Shown here: piece after piece, positions 8,994-17,471 of the stretch
Numbering within the stretch: the first letter of the stretch is position 1
Layout: the number at the start of each line of letters is the position of its first letter
Assembly (NCBI RefSeq): GCF_000743355.1
Contig: NZ_JQEI01000008.1
Location: 62,001 to 126,000, forward strand
Origin: Serratia sp. Ag1
GTDB lineage: Bacteria; Pseudomonadota; Gammaproteobacteria; Enterobacterales; Enterobacteriaceae
Direction of reading: 5' to 3'
Length of the DNA: 64,000 bases
Made by a program: the position numbers and the translations under genes
Notes under the pieces: generated by a model
What the model was told of the DNA's origin: nothing
The model's database searches: none
What the model saw: only the letters and a program-made list of their open reading frames with translations

Positions 8994-9206
8994 ATGTCTA
9001 ACATGATCAAAGGTCAAGTGAAGTGGTTCAACGAATCTAAAGGTTTTGGTTTCATCACTCCTGCAGACGGCAGCAAAGATGTATTCGTACACTTCTCTGC
9101 AATCCAGGATCAAGGTTTCAAGACCCTGGCTGAAGGCCAGAACGTACAGTTCTCTATCGAGAACGGTGCTAAAGGTCCGTCAGCGGCTAACGTTACCGCT
9201 ATCTAA
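8994..9206 (+). CDS. cspE: Cold-shock protein of the CspE/CspC group
   Basis: A 70-residue single cold-shock domain. RNP1 (KGFGFITP) and RNP2 (VFVHFSAI) motifs are intact, so it should bind single-stranded RNA and act as an RNA chaperone or antiterminator. It is closest to CspE/CspC ([29 protein letters not shown]). ATG at 8994 follows GAAGGA. A strong terminator lies 20 bases after the stop, so it is monocistronic. Which paralogue it is cannot be settled from the sequence alone. Confidence 0.88.
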   Translation: MSNMIKGQVKWFNESKGFGFITPADGSKDVFVHFSAIQDQGFKTLAEGQNVQFSIENGAKGPSAANVTAI

Positions 9207-9226
9207 TTGGCCTTGTGCTGATTAAC

Positions 9227-9252
9227 AAAAACCCGCCGAGGCGGGTTTTTTT
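9227..9252 (+). terminator. Rho-independent terminator of cspE-like gene
   Basis: CCCGCC, loop GA, GGCGGG, flanked by AAAAA upstream and seven Ts downstream: a compact bidirectional-looking intrinsic terminator. Confidence 0.9.
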
Positions 9253-9319
9253 GTGTCTGCAATTCTTTGCTGACCAGAATTGAGGGATGAGGGTTTTCTT
9301 CTGCAAAACGAGGCAATCT

Positions 9320-9520
9320 ATGAAAGTTAACGATCTGGTGACGGTTAAAACTGACGGTGGCCCACGTCGCGAAGGGGTGATTCTGGCGGTGGAAGTGTTT
9401 AATGAGGGCACAATGTATCTGGTGGCATTGGAGGACTATCCTGCCGGGATATGGTTCTTTAATGAGATCGACAGCCGCGATGGTACTTTTGTTGAACAGC
9501 GCTCTTCAGAGAAGAAGTAA
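9320..9520 (+). CDS. dsrB: DsrB family protein
   Basis: A 66-residue protein matching Dsr[40 protein letters not shown]. The ATG at 9320 follows GAGG at six bases; the upstream in-frame GTG is not supported. In Escherichia coli dsrB lies beside rcsA and the small RNA gene dsrA, and here too rcsA is next, convergent. I find no recognisable DsrA between them. Function of DsrB is unknown. Confidence 0.88.
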   Translation: MKVNDLVTVKTDGGPRREGVILAVEVFNEGTMYLVALEDYPAGIWFFNEIDSRDGTFVEQRSSEKK

Positions 9521-9678
9521 GCGTTTTAACAAGAAAGGTAGCTAGAAAAGACGAGAATACCCGCCGCAGAAAACATGCTGATGCGAACAGGTATTTCAGT
9601 TTTGCTGGAGAAGATGTCCAGTAAGGTGGTTGCACTGCTTCACAAACGAATCGGTGAAGGGGCGTGCTATTGACCGCG

Positions 9679-10308
9679 TTAACGGTTGTTAACAAAGATG
9701 CCGTTCGTCAAGGTGTCGGTTAGGCGAACCACATGATAAATAATCTGTTTGTTGTGTGTTTTGATCTTTCTTTTGATATTGCCTTTATGTGAAGAGACCG
9801 TTTTTGCTTTGATCTGCATCTGATCAGAGATCTGAATGGTTCCTTGGCCAGACATCCACATGCGTAGCATATTGGACTCGGTTTGGCTGAGTGTCACCGG
9901 GGTTTGGTCGAACGAGTTTTTTTCAGGGTGAGTGATTTTCTTCTCAAGGCAGCTATCGAGTAGCCCACTCATTGTTTCTGGCTTGATTGACTTTGATGAG
10001 ATGATGACGTTCTGGCGTACATATAAATAATTATCGAAATGTACTTTGGTGATTGCCATGAAGATAAAGAATAACGTAGCAGGGTTTTGAGAAATGACCT
10101 GTTTTATTCTTTCTGTCGCATTAGCCTCATGTATAAAGCAATCTTCGTTTAAGAAAACCAGACTCGGTTGTAGCTTGGTGCATTTTGCGTCTAGGCTGTC
10201 GATATCGGTAACTGCGCTAATATGACGCTTTTTCATACCCTGTGAAGTCAGATAATCAGTGAGTCCTAGTTTTGTGTAACTGCATGAATCCATAATAATT
10301 GTTGGCAT
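9679..10308 (-). CDS. rcsA: Capsule/colanic acid co-regulator RcsA
   Basis: A 209-residue LuxR-family auxiliary regulator. The N-terminus ([18 protein letters not shown]) lacks a phosphorylatable aspartate site, and the C-terminal HTH region ([20 protein letters not shown], then [20 protein letters not shown]) is nearly identical to Escherichia coli RcsA. RcsA forms heterodimers with RcsB at RcsAB boxes and is Lon-sensitive. The ATG at 10306-10308 is preceded by a G-rich GTGGGGGG stretch; a GTG 12 bases upstream is an alternative start. Confidence 0.95.
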   Translation of the reverse strand: MPTIIMDSCSYTKLGLTDYLTSQGMKKRHISAVTDIDSLDAKCTKLQPSLVFLNEDCFIHEANATERIKQVISQNPATLFFIFMAITKVHFDNYLYVRQNVIISSKSIKPETMSGLLDSCLEKKITHPEKNSFDQTPVTLSQTESNMLRMWMSGQGTIQISDQMQIKAKTVSSHKGNIKRKIKTHNKQIIYHVVRLTDTLTNGIFVNNR

Positions 10309-10938
10309 TTTACCCCCCACTTAAACCTGTTTTGCTACAGTAATAATAAGAAAAGCCCGAGTTTTAAGGCTAAAAGGTACAAAAAAATTACATTTTATGG
10401 ACTTAAAGTTCTATCAATAAAACAGATACGACTCAACGCCTTTTCGGACTAAATTTTTTAATCCTATTGACCCATCAGTTTAGCTTAAGTTGACTTATTA
10501 TAGCGGATAGTTGAATGTCTGCCTGCAATAGAGTCGCTTGCCCTCAAGTGACCAGATCGGCACCATCAAATTTACCTGATATATCATGAGTATTATTTCT
10601 GTGTTAGTGAGATGATTATTAAAGGAATATTCATATTTTAACTTCCCCCTAAATTTTGCCTGTTTTTTACTCAACATTTCATTTACTTAACATCACAAAT
10701 TCTGATTTGATGTTTAAAATCAATTCATTATATCAATGATTTTCTCTCATTGATAATGACAATTCTGACTTTTTAAGTTGTATGGCTGTTTTTTTGAGCG
10801 AAAGGGCGGTGTGGGCTGTAGAGATTCTGTACATGTCCTATGGCCGGCCTCGGCATTGGATGCACAAAAACATCGATTACTCTGTTCTATTCGGCAAGAT
10901 TGAGAGGATAACACTTTCATACAACTGACAAAACGCGC
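10309..10938. other. AT-rich intergenic region upstream of rcsA
   Basis: About 630 bases. It presumably carries the rcsA promoter (leftward). An AGGATTA half-site (minus strand, near 10457-10463) recalls one arm of an RcsAB box but the other arm does not match. The rest is AT-rich with no believable ORF, RNA gene or mobile element. Confidence 0.35.
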
Positions 10939-10980
10939 CCGCCAAGGCAGTGTGGAAACAGCGCCACATTGCCTTGGCGG
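10939..10980 (-). terminator. Strong hairpin terminator of the decarboxylase gene
   Basis: CCGCCAAGGCAGTGTGG (10939-10955) pairs with CCACATTGCCTTGGCGG (10964-10980), a 17-bp stem with one G-U pair and an 8-base loop, directly after the decarboxylase stop. A short T-rich GTTTTG follows in the minus direction. Confidence 0.7.
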
Positions 10981-10984
10981 GGAA

Positions 10985-12400
10985 TTAAGCGACCTCTTGG
11001 CGACAACTGTGCAGTGAAGCCAGTGCGAGAGTGATATCCCGCTCTTCGGTCATCCAATTTACCAAAGCCGCGCGAATACCCGGCTGACCGTTATACTGGG
11101 TAGGCGTACAGCGCACCACGCCGTGTTGATCCAAACGCATGAGAAAACGATCGCGAGCGGTTTTTGCGTCACCCTCAACCCCTGTTAATGCGAAGCACAC
11201 TACGTTCAGGTTTACGGCAGCCAGCAGACGGAAGCCTTTGCTGGCGGATAGCCCCTCACCCAAACGGTGTGCCAGCATGACATTACGTTCAACGATCTCC
11301 CGTATGCCGTTGCGTCCATAGGCTTTCAATGCCATCCATAATGGTAGCGCTCGGAAACGCCGTGAGTTCTCTGGTGTCAGGTGAAGATAGTTATCCGGGC
11401 GCAAGGTTGGAGCTTCCAGGTAAGCTGAATGGTTCTGGAACACTTGCATTTGCAGTGCTAAATGGCGGGTGAATTGAATCGCGCTGTCGTAGGGAACATT
11501 CATCCATTTATGAGCATCCACGGTGATTGAGTCGGCCTGTTGCCAACCTTGCACCAGGTGTTCATAGCGGTGAGAACAGGCCGCTACGCCACCGAAGGCG
11601 GCATCAACATGTAACCAGAAGGGATAGCGTTCGCGCAGTGCCAACAGACCAGGCAAATCGTCGAAGGTGGCAGTGTTTACCGTCCCTGCGCTGGCCAAGA
11701 CGATCGTAGGTTTGCCAAGGGTGGCGGCAAGGTGCTGTTCTAAGGCTGTGAGGTCGATGGCTTCTGAGCCAGGCTGCTGGGCAATCTCTTTCAGCGCGTC
11801 GCGCCCGATCCCCAGCATGCTAAGGGCTTTCAGGCTGCTGGAGTGGGCATTAGCTGAAAGCACCTGAATGGGCCCCAGGGCTGCCAACCCCTGCTGTGAT
11901 ACGTCAATCCCTTGTTGTTGCCCAAGCCATTGGCGGCCAATTGCAATACCGACAAAGTTTGCCATGGTAGCGCCGCTGACAAAGCTGCCGCTGAAATCAG
12001 CGGGCAGATTCAGGAGGCTTTTTATTTGTTCAATCGTGGCGAGTTCGAGGGCTGCGGCAATAGTGTCATGGCTGAGTAAGCTATTCTGGTCGGTTGTACT
12101 AACCAGCCAGTCGGCGGCTAAAGCTGCCGGTGTACCACCGCCGGTAACAAAACCAAAGTAGCGTGGCCCGGCACTGCTGGAGAATCCGGCGGCATAGTGT
12201 TGCCAGAAATCTTCTAAAGCGGCCAGAGCGCCGCAGCCTTCTTCCACCAGGATATTATCTCCGGCTTTAAGCTGCTGTTTAGCTAGCGGTGGGCATACTG
12301 AGCGCTGTTCCAGCCCGGCAAGAAATTTTTGGGCCAACAGGTTGGTCTGGTCAAGTATGCGAGGGAAATCATCGAGATCTTGCTGTAAACGTGGGTGCAT
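10985..12400 (-). CDS. PLP-dependent group II decarboxylase (aromatic/acidic amino-acid decarboxylase fold)
   Basis: A 471-residue fold-type I PLP enzyme of the pyridoxal-dependent decarboxylase (DDC/GAD-like) family. Visible elements: ring-stacking H186 (SANAHSS), PLP-binding D266 (HVDAAFG) and Schiff-base K298 (DAHKWMN). It should decarboxylate or oxidatively deaminate an L-amino acid, but substrate cannot be read from the sequence. AAGGAAA precedes the ATG at 12398-12400. It is divergent from a LysR regulator 100 bases away, which probably controls it. It is shorter at the C-terminus than eukaryotic DDC proteins but complete for bacterial ones. Confidence 0.85.
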   Translation of the reverse strand: MHPRLQQDLDDFPRILDQTNLLAQKFLAGLEQRSVCPPLAKQQLKAGDNILVEEGCGALAALEDFWQHYAAGFSSSAGPRYFGFVTGGGTPAALAADWLVSTTDQNSLLSHDTIAAALELATIEQIKSLLNLPADFSGSFVSGATMANFVGIAIGRQWLGQQQGIDVSQQGLAALGPIQVLSANAHSSSLKALSMLGIGRDALKEIAQQPGSEAIDLTALEQHLAATLGKPTIVLASAGTVNTATFDDLPGLLALRERYPFWLHVDAAFGGVAACSHRYEHLVQGWQQADSITVDAHKWMNVPYDSAIQFTRHLALQMQVFQNHSAYLEAPTLRPDNYLHLTPENSRRFRALPLWMALKAYGRNGIREIVERNVMLAHRLGEGLSASKGFRLLAAVNLNVVCFALTGVEGDAKTARDRFLMRLDQHGVVRCTPTQYNGQPGIRAALVNWMTEERDITLALASLHSCRQEVA

Positions 12401-12500
12401 GTTTTTTCCTTGGCGCAGGTGTAAGTGGCTCTACCATAGAGAATTTGCATTTACGCTGATATCGATGAAAAATAGCCTTTTGTGATAGTAAGGCTAACCA

Positions 12501-13376
12501 ATGATGAGCGATCGCCTGCCGATTCATTTTTTACCGACCTTTATTGTTGCTGCACGCTTAGAAAACTTGCGTGCGGCAGCACAGCAGGTGCATCTGACTC
12601 ATGGTGCTGTCAGCCAGCAGATTCAACAACTCGAACAGGCCATAGGTTGCCCGTTGTTTGAACGTAGTGGCCGTGGGGTGCGGCTGAATGCTGCCGGGCG
12701 CGAACTGCTGGCTGTCGCTGAACCCGCCTTGTCAGCCTTACAACAAGGTGTCAACCGTGTCAGACGGATTGCGACCAGCCAAGTGCTGCGCATCAGCGTA
12801 TTACCCTCTTTTGCTCACTATTGGTTATTACCCCGTTTGGCAGAGTTTCACCACATTAGCTCAGGGATCGCGCTGGATATTGATGCTTCATTGGCGGTGC
12901 AGGATTTAGCCCGCAAGGGGTTTGATGCAGCAATCAGGATGGGGGATGGCGTGTGGAGCGGTGTGCAGGCACAACGCATTGCTACAGGGGAGGTGGTTCC
13001 AGTTGCCACCCCAGAACTGGCTTTGCAATGGCAGGGAGCCTTTTCTGGCATGGTTGATGCTCCGGTTCCGCTGCTGGAGCATGATGCTATGCCTTGGCGT
13101 GCCTGGTTCCAGGCACAAGGGGACACCGGTGGTGGTCAGCAGGTAGCGCTGTTTAACGATGCGGGCCTGTTGATTCGTGCTGCGGAACAGGGCTTTGGTG
13201 TTGCCTTGGTGAAAACGGTGCTGGCAGGGGATTCGATTGCGGCGGGCCGCTTAGTGCCATTGGCACCGGCACAACATCTGGGGAATAACGATATTTATCT
13301 GGTGTGGCCGCATGCCACTGGCCTGACACCCGCTGTTGAAACTTTGTTGCATTGGCTGCAACAACAATTGGGGTGA
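12501..13376 (+). CDS. LysR family regulator, GcvA-like
   Basis: A 291-residue LysR-type transcription factor: N-terminal winged HTH (residues about 6-65; RAAAQQVHLTHGAVSQQIQQ) and C-terminal periplasmic-binding-like effector domain with the GcvA-subgroup stretch FDAAIRMGDGVW. Two tandem ATG codons (12501 and 12504) follow TAAGG. It is divergent from the PLP decarboxylase; the 100-base shared gap is the expected operator. The effector is unknown. Confidence 0.88.
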   Translation: MMSDRLPIHFLPTFIVAARLENLRAAAQQVHLTHGAVSQQIQQLEQAIGCPLFERSGRGVRLNAAGRELLAVAEPALSALQQGVNRVRRIATSQVLRISVLPSFAHYWLLPRLAEFHHISSGIALDIDASLAVQDLARKGFDAAIRMGDGVWSGVQAQRIATGEVVPVATPELALQWQGAFSGMVDAPVPLLEHDAMPWRAWFQAQGDTGGGQQVALFNDAGLLIRAAEQGFGVALVKTVLAGDSIAAGRLVPLAPAQHLGNNDIYLVWPHATGLTPAVETLLHWLQQQLG

Positions 13377-13412
13377 GTGCCGCTTATAAACTACTCGAAT
13401 TATTTTGGGTAT

Positions 13413-13429
13413 AGTTTAGTATTCGTTTA
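13413..13429 (+). promoter_or_regulatory. PhoP-box-like direct repeat upstream of mgtC
   Basis: AGTTTA (13413-13418), five bases, CGTTTA (13424-13429): two GTTTA hexamers with the 11-base period of PhoP boxes. TATTCT or TAATAAT follows within about 20 bases, and TATACT at 13464-13469 is a further -10 candidate. Mg2+-regulated mgtC genes are classic PhoP targets, so function is plausible. The first base of each hexamer differs from the T/G consensus. Confidence 0.6.
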
Positions 13430-13498
13430 ATAAACTATTCTTTACTTAATAATTTTACATAACTATACTTCAACCAAAACCTCAAAGGAGAAAACTCA

Positions 13499-13540
13499 TT
13501 GGACAGTTGCAGTAGTAGCGAAATAATTAAGGCAAGCTGA
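13499..13540 (+). CDS. Candidate mgtC leader peptide 1 (13 codons)
   Basis: AAAGGAG at 13484-13490 is the best ribosome site in the mgtC leader. Eight bases later a TTG opens a 13-codon ORF, MDSCSSSEIIKAS. An ATT one base earlier would give a five-codon alternative. The stop at 13538-13540 lies just inside a possible stem pairing GGCAAGC (13531-13537) with GCTTGCC (13562-13568). By analogy, Salmonella mgtCBR mRNA has short leader ORFs. Non-ATG start and no conservation data keep confidence low. Confidence 0.3.
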   Translation: MDSCSSSEIIKAS

Positions 13541-13622
13541 CCGATCTCCTTTTGATTTGTTGCTTGCCGAACACGGCGGGCAGCACCCCTCACACGTTAT
13601 TCCGAGCTGTGCCACCCCGAAT

Positions 13623-13733
13623 ATGATGTTTTACCTGGAGCTTAATCGCTTTGGGAGATTTTACTCGGATATTATTATGGTATTTTATCGCCACAGCCTT
13701 TTCCCTCCAGGCACTAAAACGCTAACCCGCTGA
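13623..13733 (+). CDS. Candidate mgtC leader peptide 2 (36 or 18 codons, Pro-Pro containing)
   Basis: An ORF beginning with tandem ATGs at 13623 and 13626, with an internal ATG at 13677, ends at 13733 shortly before mgtC. The last part reads MVFYRHSLFPPGTKTLTR. A proline pair in a short ORF before an Mg2+ gene recalls proline-codon sensing leaders such as MgtP and MgtL. No good ribosome site precedes any of the starts. It ends where the hairpin CGCTGA/TCAGCG (13728-13746 area) begins. Confidence 0.2.
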   Translation: MMFYLELNRFGRFYSDIIMVFYRHSLFPPGTKTLTR

Positions 13734-13808
13734 TTTATTGTCAGCGCAGTTTCGCGTGTGCTTAAAAGCACATGATTCACCCTCCTGGTGTTTATTAAGG
13801 GGAAGATC

Positions 13809-14507
13809 ATGGCTATGACTCCTTTTGTTTTAAATTTATTACTGGCGATGAGCTTGGGCGCAATTATTGGTGCCGAACGGCAATGGCGCCAACGTATGGC
13901 TGGTTTGCGCACCAATGCGTTGGTCGCAACCGGGGCTGCAGTATTTATCCTGAGTTCGTTTACCACCGAGCCTGACAGTGCCGGGCGTATTGCTGCACAA
14001 ATTGTTTCTGGGATCGGCTTCCTCGGTGCAGGTGTCATTATGCGGGAAGGCCTCAATATCCGTGGGCTGAATACGGCAGCGACCTTGTGGTGTTCTGCAG
14101 CGATCGGCGTGCTGTGCGGGTTGGGGCAACATTGGGAAGCCGTATTGGCGACGTTGGTTATTTTGTGTGCCAATATTCTGCTGCGAGAAGCTGCGCAGCG
14201 TATTAACCTGCAGCCACAGCAACAAGCGGTCGATCTGGAAACACGCTACCGTATTCTGGTGACCTGCGGAGAGCAGGATGAAATCTTGGTACGCACGTTA
14301 ATTCTGCAGGCGTTGAATGGCGTAGCCTTACGTTTGCAATCGCTACGCAGTGCTGATATCGCTATTCCCGGCCAGTTAGAAGTTTGCGCTGAAATTATCG
14401 CCAACCCGGTAGCACAGAGAGAGATTGAAAATATTGTCTGCCGAGTCAGTTTGGAAAGAAGCGTCAGTGCGGTTTATTGGCGTGTAGCTTCCGAATTACC
14501 CGTTTAA
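13809..14507 (+). CDS. mgtC: MgtC/SapB family inner-membrane protein
   Basis: A 232-residue protein with four to five N-terminal membrane segments (LNLLLAMSLGAIIGAERQWR, TNALVATGAAVFIL, GIGFLGAGVIMREG, NTAATLWCSAAIGVLCGLG) and a soluble C-terminal domain, the normal MgtC plan. In Salmonella MgtC lowers ATP synthase activity and aids survival in low Mg2+ and in macrophages. The start MAMTPFVL at 13809 follows AAGGGGAAG. It is the first gene of an mgtC-mgtB unit with a 430-base leader. Confidence 0.93.
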   Translation: MAMTPFVLNLLLAMSLGAIIGAERQWRQRMAGLRTNALVATGAAVFILSSFTTEPDSAGRIAAQIVSGIGFLGAGVIMREGLNIRGLNTAATLWCSAAIGVLCGLGQHWEAVLATLVILCANILLREAAQRINLQPQQQAVDLETRYRILVTCGEQDEILVRTLILQALNGVALRLQSLRSADIAIPGQLEVCAEIIANPVAQREIENIVCRVSLERSVSAVYWRVASELPV

Positions 14508-14547
14508 TTATTACCAACATTCACCAGCTTGGTGATAAGGAGCCGTC

Positions 14548-14589
14548 ATGGACGAGCACCCCAGAGTTTTTATTATTCAGCGTTGTTAG
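14548..14589 (+). CDS. Candidate mgtB leader peptide (13 codons, acidic/proline N-terminus)
   Basis: In the 264-base gap between mgtC and mgtB, AAGGAG is followed five bases later by an ATG opening MDEHPRVFIIQRC and a TAG stop. The ribosome site is near perfect. The stop region is inside the 5' arm of a 9-bp hairpin (14580-14615). The N-terminal run D-E-H-P resembles acidic/proline sequences such as that of MgtL, which destabilise translating ribosomes at low Mg2+. No homologue of this exact peptide is known to me. Confidence 0.45.
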   Translation: MDEHPRVFIIQRC

Positions 14590-14615
14590 AGCGATAATAA
14601 TGGCGTTAACAACGC
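14580..14615 (+). promoter_or_regulatory. Hairpin overlapping the leader ORF before mgtB
   Basis: GCGTTGTTA (14580-14588) pairs perfectly with TAACAACGC (14607-14615), loop 18. The 5' arm contains the last sense codons and stop of the 13-codon leader ORF, so a ribosome there would prevent folding. A second weaker stem, CAAGTT/AACTTG (14632-14637 with 14665-14670), follows. The region from about 14616 also resembles the short dispersed repeat seen elsewhere in the window. Confidence 0.45.
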
Positions 14616-14771
14616 AATACTCTACATAATCCAAGTTGCAAGTGGGTACAGTTAATGTGCTGGTAACTTGAGTTGTGGCGAGCGTAATTCAGTAAATTCC
14701 ACTCTGTGCCAATTCATCTGTTAATTCGGGTGGGGCATGCCGTGCATAGAGTAAAATAAGAGAATAGCGTT

Positions 14772-17471
14772 ATGACCTATATTAAAGAAAAAACACACCG
14801 CCGTGATAAAAGCCGCGAGCCCTATATCATTGCTCTTGAGGCCAAGAATAGCCTCGATCAGACGCTGGCAAATTTGAACTGCAGCCGCGTTGGATTAACC
14901 CAGGAAGATGCACAGGAACGCTTACAGCATTTCGGCACCAATCAGGTTGCTCACGAGAAAGCTCCACATGCGTTGGTTCAATTAGTCAGCGCATTTAATA
15001 ACCCGTTTATATTTGTCTTGATGGTGCTGGCGGGGATCAGTTTCTTTACCGACTATTGGCTACCTGCCCGGCACGGTGAAGAAACTGAGCTTACCGGCGT
15101 GATCATTATTCTGGTGATGGTGACTCTGAGTGGCTTACTGCGTTTTTGGCAGGAATACCGCACTAACAAGGCTGCAGAATCATTGAAATCGATGGTGCGC
15201 ACTACCGCAACGGTATTACGTCGCAGCAGTTTCAGCACCCAGGCACAGGCGGTAGAAATCCCCATTCGTGAGTTGGTGCCGGGCGATATTATCCAGCTTT
15301 CTGCAGGGGATATGGTGCCTGCGGATGTGCGGTTACTGAGTTCCCGCGATCTGTTTATCAGCCAGGCTATTTTGACTGGTGAGGCGATCCCGATCGAGAA
15401 ATACGATGCGCTGGGTAATATCAGCCAGAAGTCGACCGAAATCGATGCTTCCAGCGAAAGTGAGTTGCTCGAACTGTCAAACATTTGCCTGATGGGGACC
15501 AACGTTGCCAGCGGCACCGCATCGGCAGTGGTGGTTGCAACCGGTGGCCGTACCTATTTCGGTTCTCTGGCTAAATCGATCGTTGGCTCACGCTCGCAAA
15601 CTGCATTTGATCGCGGGGTAAACAGCGTCAGTTGGTTGCTGATCCGTTTTATGCTGGTCATGGTGCCTATCGTTTTACTGATTAACGGTTTCACGAAAGG
15701 AGACTGGTCAGAAGCCGCGCTGTTTGCGTTGGCGGTGGCCGTTGGCCTGACGCCAGAAATGCTGCCAATGATTGTCAGCTCTAACCTGGCGAAAGGCGCG
15801 ATCGCGATGGCGCGCCGTAAGGTAGTGGTTAAACGCCTGAATGCAATCCAGAACTTTGGTGCGATGGATGTACTCTGTACCGATAAAACCGGCACATTGA
15901 CGCAGGATCGAATCATCCTTGAGCATCATCTGGATATAAATGGTAACCAAGATAGTCACGTACTGCATCTGGCCTGGCTGAACAGTTTCCATCAAAGCGG
16001 GATGAAAAACCTGATGGATCAGGCCGTGATCCGCTTTGGGCGTGGTAAACCGGGCGTTGAAGCACTCGGGCGTTACAGCAAGGTGGACGAACTGCCTTTT
16101 GACTTTGTGCGCCGCCGTTTGTCGATTGTTGTGAAGGACGAAAACCAGCGTCAATTGCTGATCTGCAAGGGGGCGGTGGAAGAGATGCTGGAAATCGCTA
16201 CCCACGTGCGTGAAGGGCAGCAGGTACTGGAGATCGACGATGAGCGCCGCGCTGCGCTGCAAGCCTTGGCCTGTCAATATAACGAAGATGGTTTCCGCGT
16301 GCTGGTGTTGGCCACGCGCGATCTGGGGCTGGAAGGCTGTCAGTTGCCACTCAGTGTGGCGGATGAGCGAGATCTGGTGATCGAAGGGTTATTGACGTTT
16401 CTCGATCCGCCAAAAGAAAGTGCTCAGGAAGCTATCGCAGCACTGCAGGAAAACGGCGTAGCGGTAAAAGTGCTAACCGGCGATAACCCGGTGATCACCT
16501 GTAAAATTTGCCGTGATGTCGGCCTGGAACCCGGGGAACCGCTTTCTGGTGCAGACATCGAACTGATGGACGATGTTCAACTGGCACGCGAAGTAGAACA
16601 GCGTACGGTCTTCACTAAACTGACACCGCTGCAGAAATCACGCGTGTTGAAGATGTTACAGGCTAACGGCCATACCGTCGGTTTCCTGGGGGATGGGATC
16701 AACGACGCGCCAGCGCTGCGTGATGCTGACGTGGGGATTTCTGTTGATACCGGCACCGACATTGCCAAAGAGTCAGCCGACATTATCTTGTTGGAAAAAA
16801 ACCTGATGGTACTGGAAGAAGGTGTGCTCAAAGGGCGCGAAACTTTCGGGAACATCATCAAATACCTGAATATGACAGCCAGTTCCAACTTCGGCAACGT
16901 GTTCTCGGTGCTGGTCGCCAGTGCTTTTATTCCTTTCTTGCCGATGCTGGCGATCCATTTGCTGTTGCAGAATCTGATGTATGACATCTCTCAACTGTCA
17001 CTGCCGTGGGACAAGATGGACAAAGAGTTTCTGCGCAAGCCACGCAAGTGGGATGCCAAGAACATTGGTCGCTTTATGCTGTGGATCGGGCCAACCTCTT
17101 CCATTTTTGATATCACGACCTATGCGCTGATGTGGTTCGTATTTGCTGCGAATAGTGTGGAACATCAGGCCTTGTTCCAGTCAGGCTGGTTTATTGAAGG
17201 GCTGCTATCACAAACGCTGGTAGTACATATGTTGCGTACTCAAAAAATTCCGTTTATTCAGAGCACGGCGGCATTACCGGTATTGTTGACCACCGGGCTT
17301 ATCATGGCGCTCGGCATTTATATTCCATTCTCACCGCTTGGGGCTTGGGTTGGGTTGCAACCGTTGCCTTGGGAATACTTCCCTTGGTTAGCCGCAACGT
17401 TGGTTAGCTACTGTGTCGTGGCACAGTTGATGAAGCGTTTCTACATTCGCCGCTTCGGGGAGTGGCTATAA
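14772..17471 (+). CDS. mgtB: Magnesium-translocating P-type ATPase (MgtA/MgtB type)
   Basis: An 899-residue P3B-type ATPase importing Mg2+ at the inner membrane. Phosphorylation site D371 in CTDKTGTLT, actuator motif LTGEAIPIEK, hinge motifs TGDNPVITCK and GDGINDAPAL, and about ten membrane segments are all present. Being downstream of mgtC suggests MgtB rather than MgtA, but the two are very similar. The ribosome site is poor (AGAG). The last six bases overlap the convergent DUF3307 gene. Confidence 0.93.
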   Translation: MTYIKEKTHRRDKSREPYIIALEAKNSLDQTLANLNCSRVGLTQEDAQERLQHFGTNQVAHEKAPHALVQLVSAFNNPFIFVLMVLAGISFFTDYWLPARHGEETELTGVIIILVMVTLSGLLRFWQEYRTNKAAESLKSMVRTTATVLRRSSFSTQAQAVEIPIRELVPGDIIQLSAGDMVPADVRLLSSRDLFISQAILTGEAIPIEKYDALGNISQKSTEIDASSESELLELSNICLMGTNVASGTASAVVVATGGRTYFGSLAKSIVGSRSQTAFDRGVNSVSWLLIRFMLVMVPIVLLINGFTKGDWSEAALFALAVAVGLTPEMLPMIVSSNLAKGAIAMARRKVVVKRLNAIQNFGAMDVLCTDKTGTLTQDRIILEHHLDINGNQDSHVLHLAWLNSFHQSGMKNLMDQAVIRFGRGKPGVEALGRYSKVDELPFDFVRRRLSIVVKDENQRQLLICKGAVEEMLEIATHVREGQQVLEIDDERRAALQALACQYNEDGFRVLVLATRDLGLEGCQLPLSVADERDLVIEGLLTFLDPPKESAQEAIAALQENGVAVKVLTGDNPVITCKICRDVGLEPGEPLSGADIELMDDVQLAREVEQRTVFTKLTPLQKSRVLKMLQANGHTVGFLGDGINDAPALRDADVGISVDTGTDIAKESADIILLEKNLMVLEEGVLKGRETFGNIIKYLNMTASSNFGNVFSVLVASAFIPFLPMLAIHLLLQNLMYDISQLSLPWDKMDKEFLRKPRKWDAKNIGRFMLWIGPTSSIFDITTYALMWFVFAANSVEHQALFQSGWFIEGLLSQTLVVHMLRTQKIPFIQSTAALPVLLTTGLIMALGIYIPFSPLGAWVGLQPLPWEYFPWLAATLVSYCVVAQLMKRFYIRRFGEWL

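Noticed and set aside
9521-9678. Possible DsrA small RNA between dsrB and rcsA
   Set aside because: The gap lacks the known DsrA pairing segments and has no terminator-like hairpin with a T-run.
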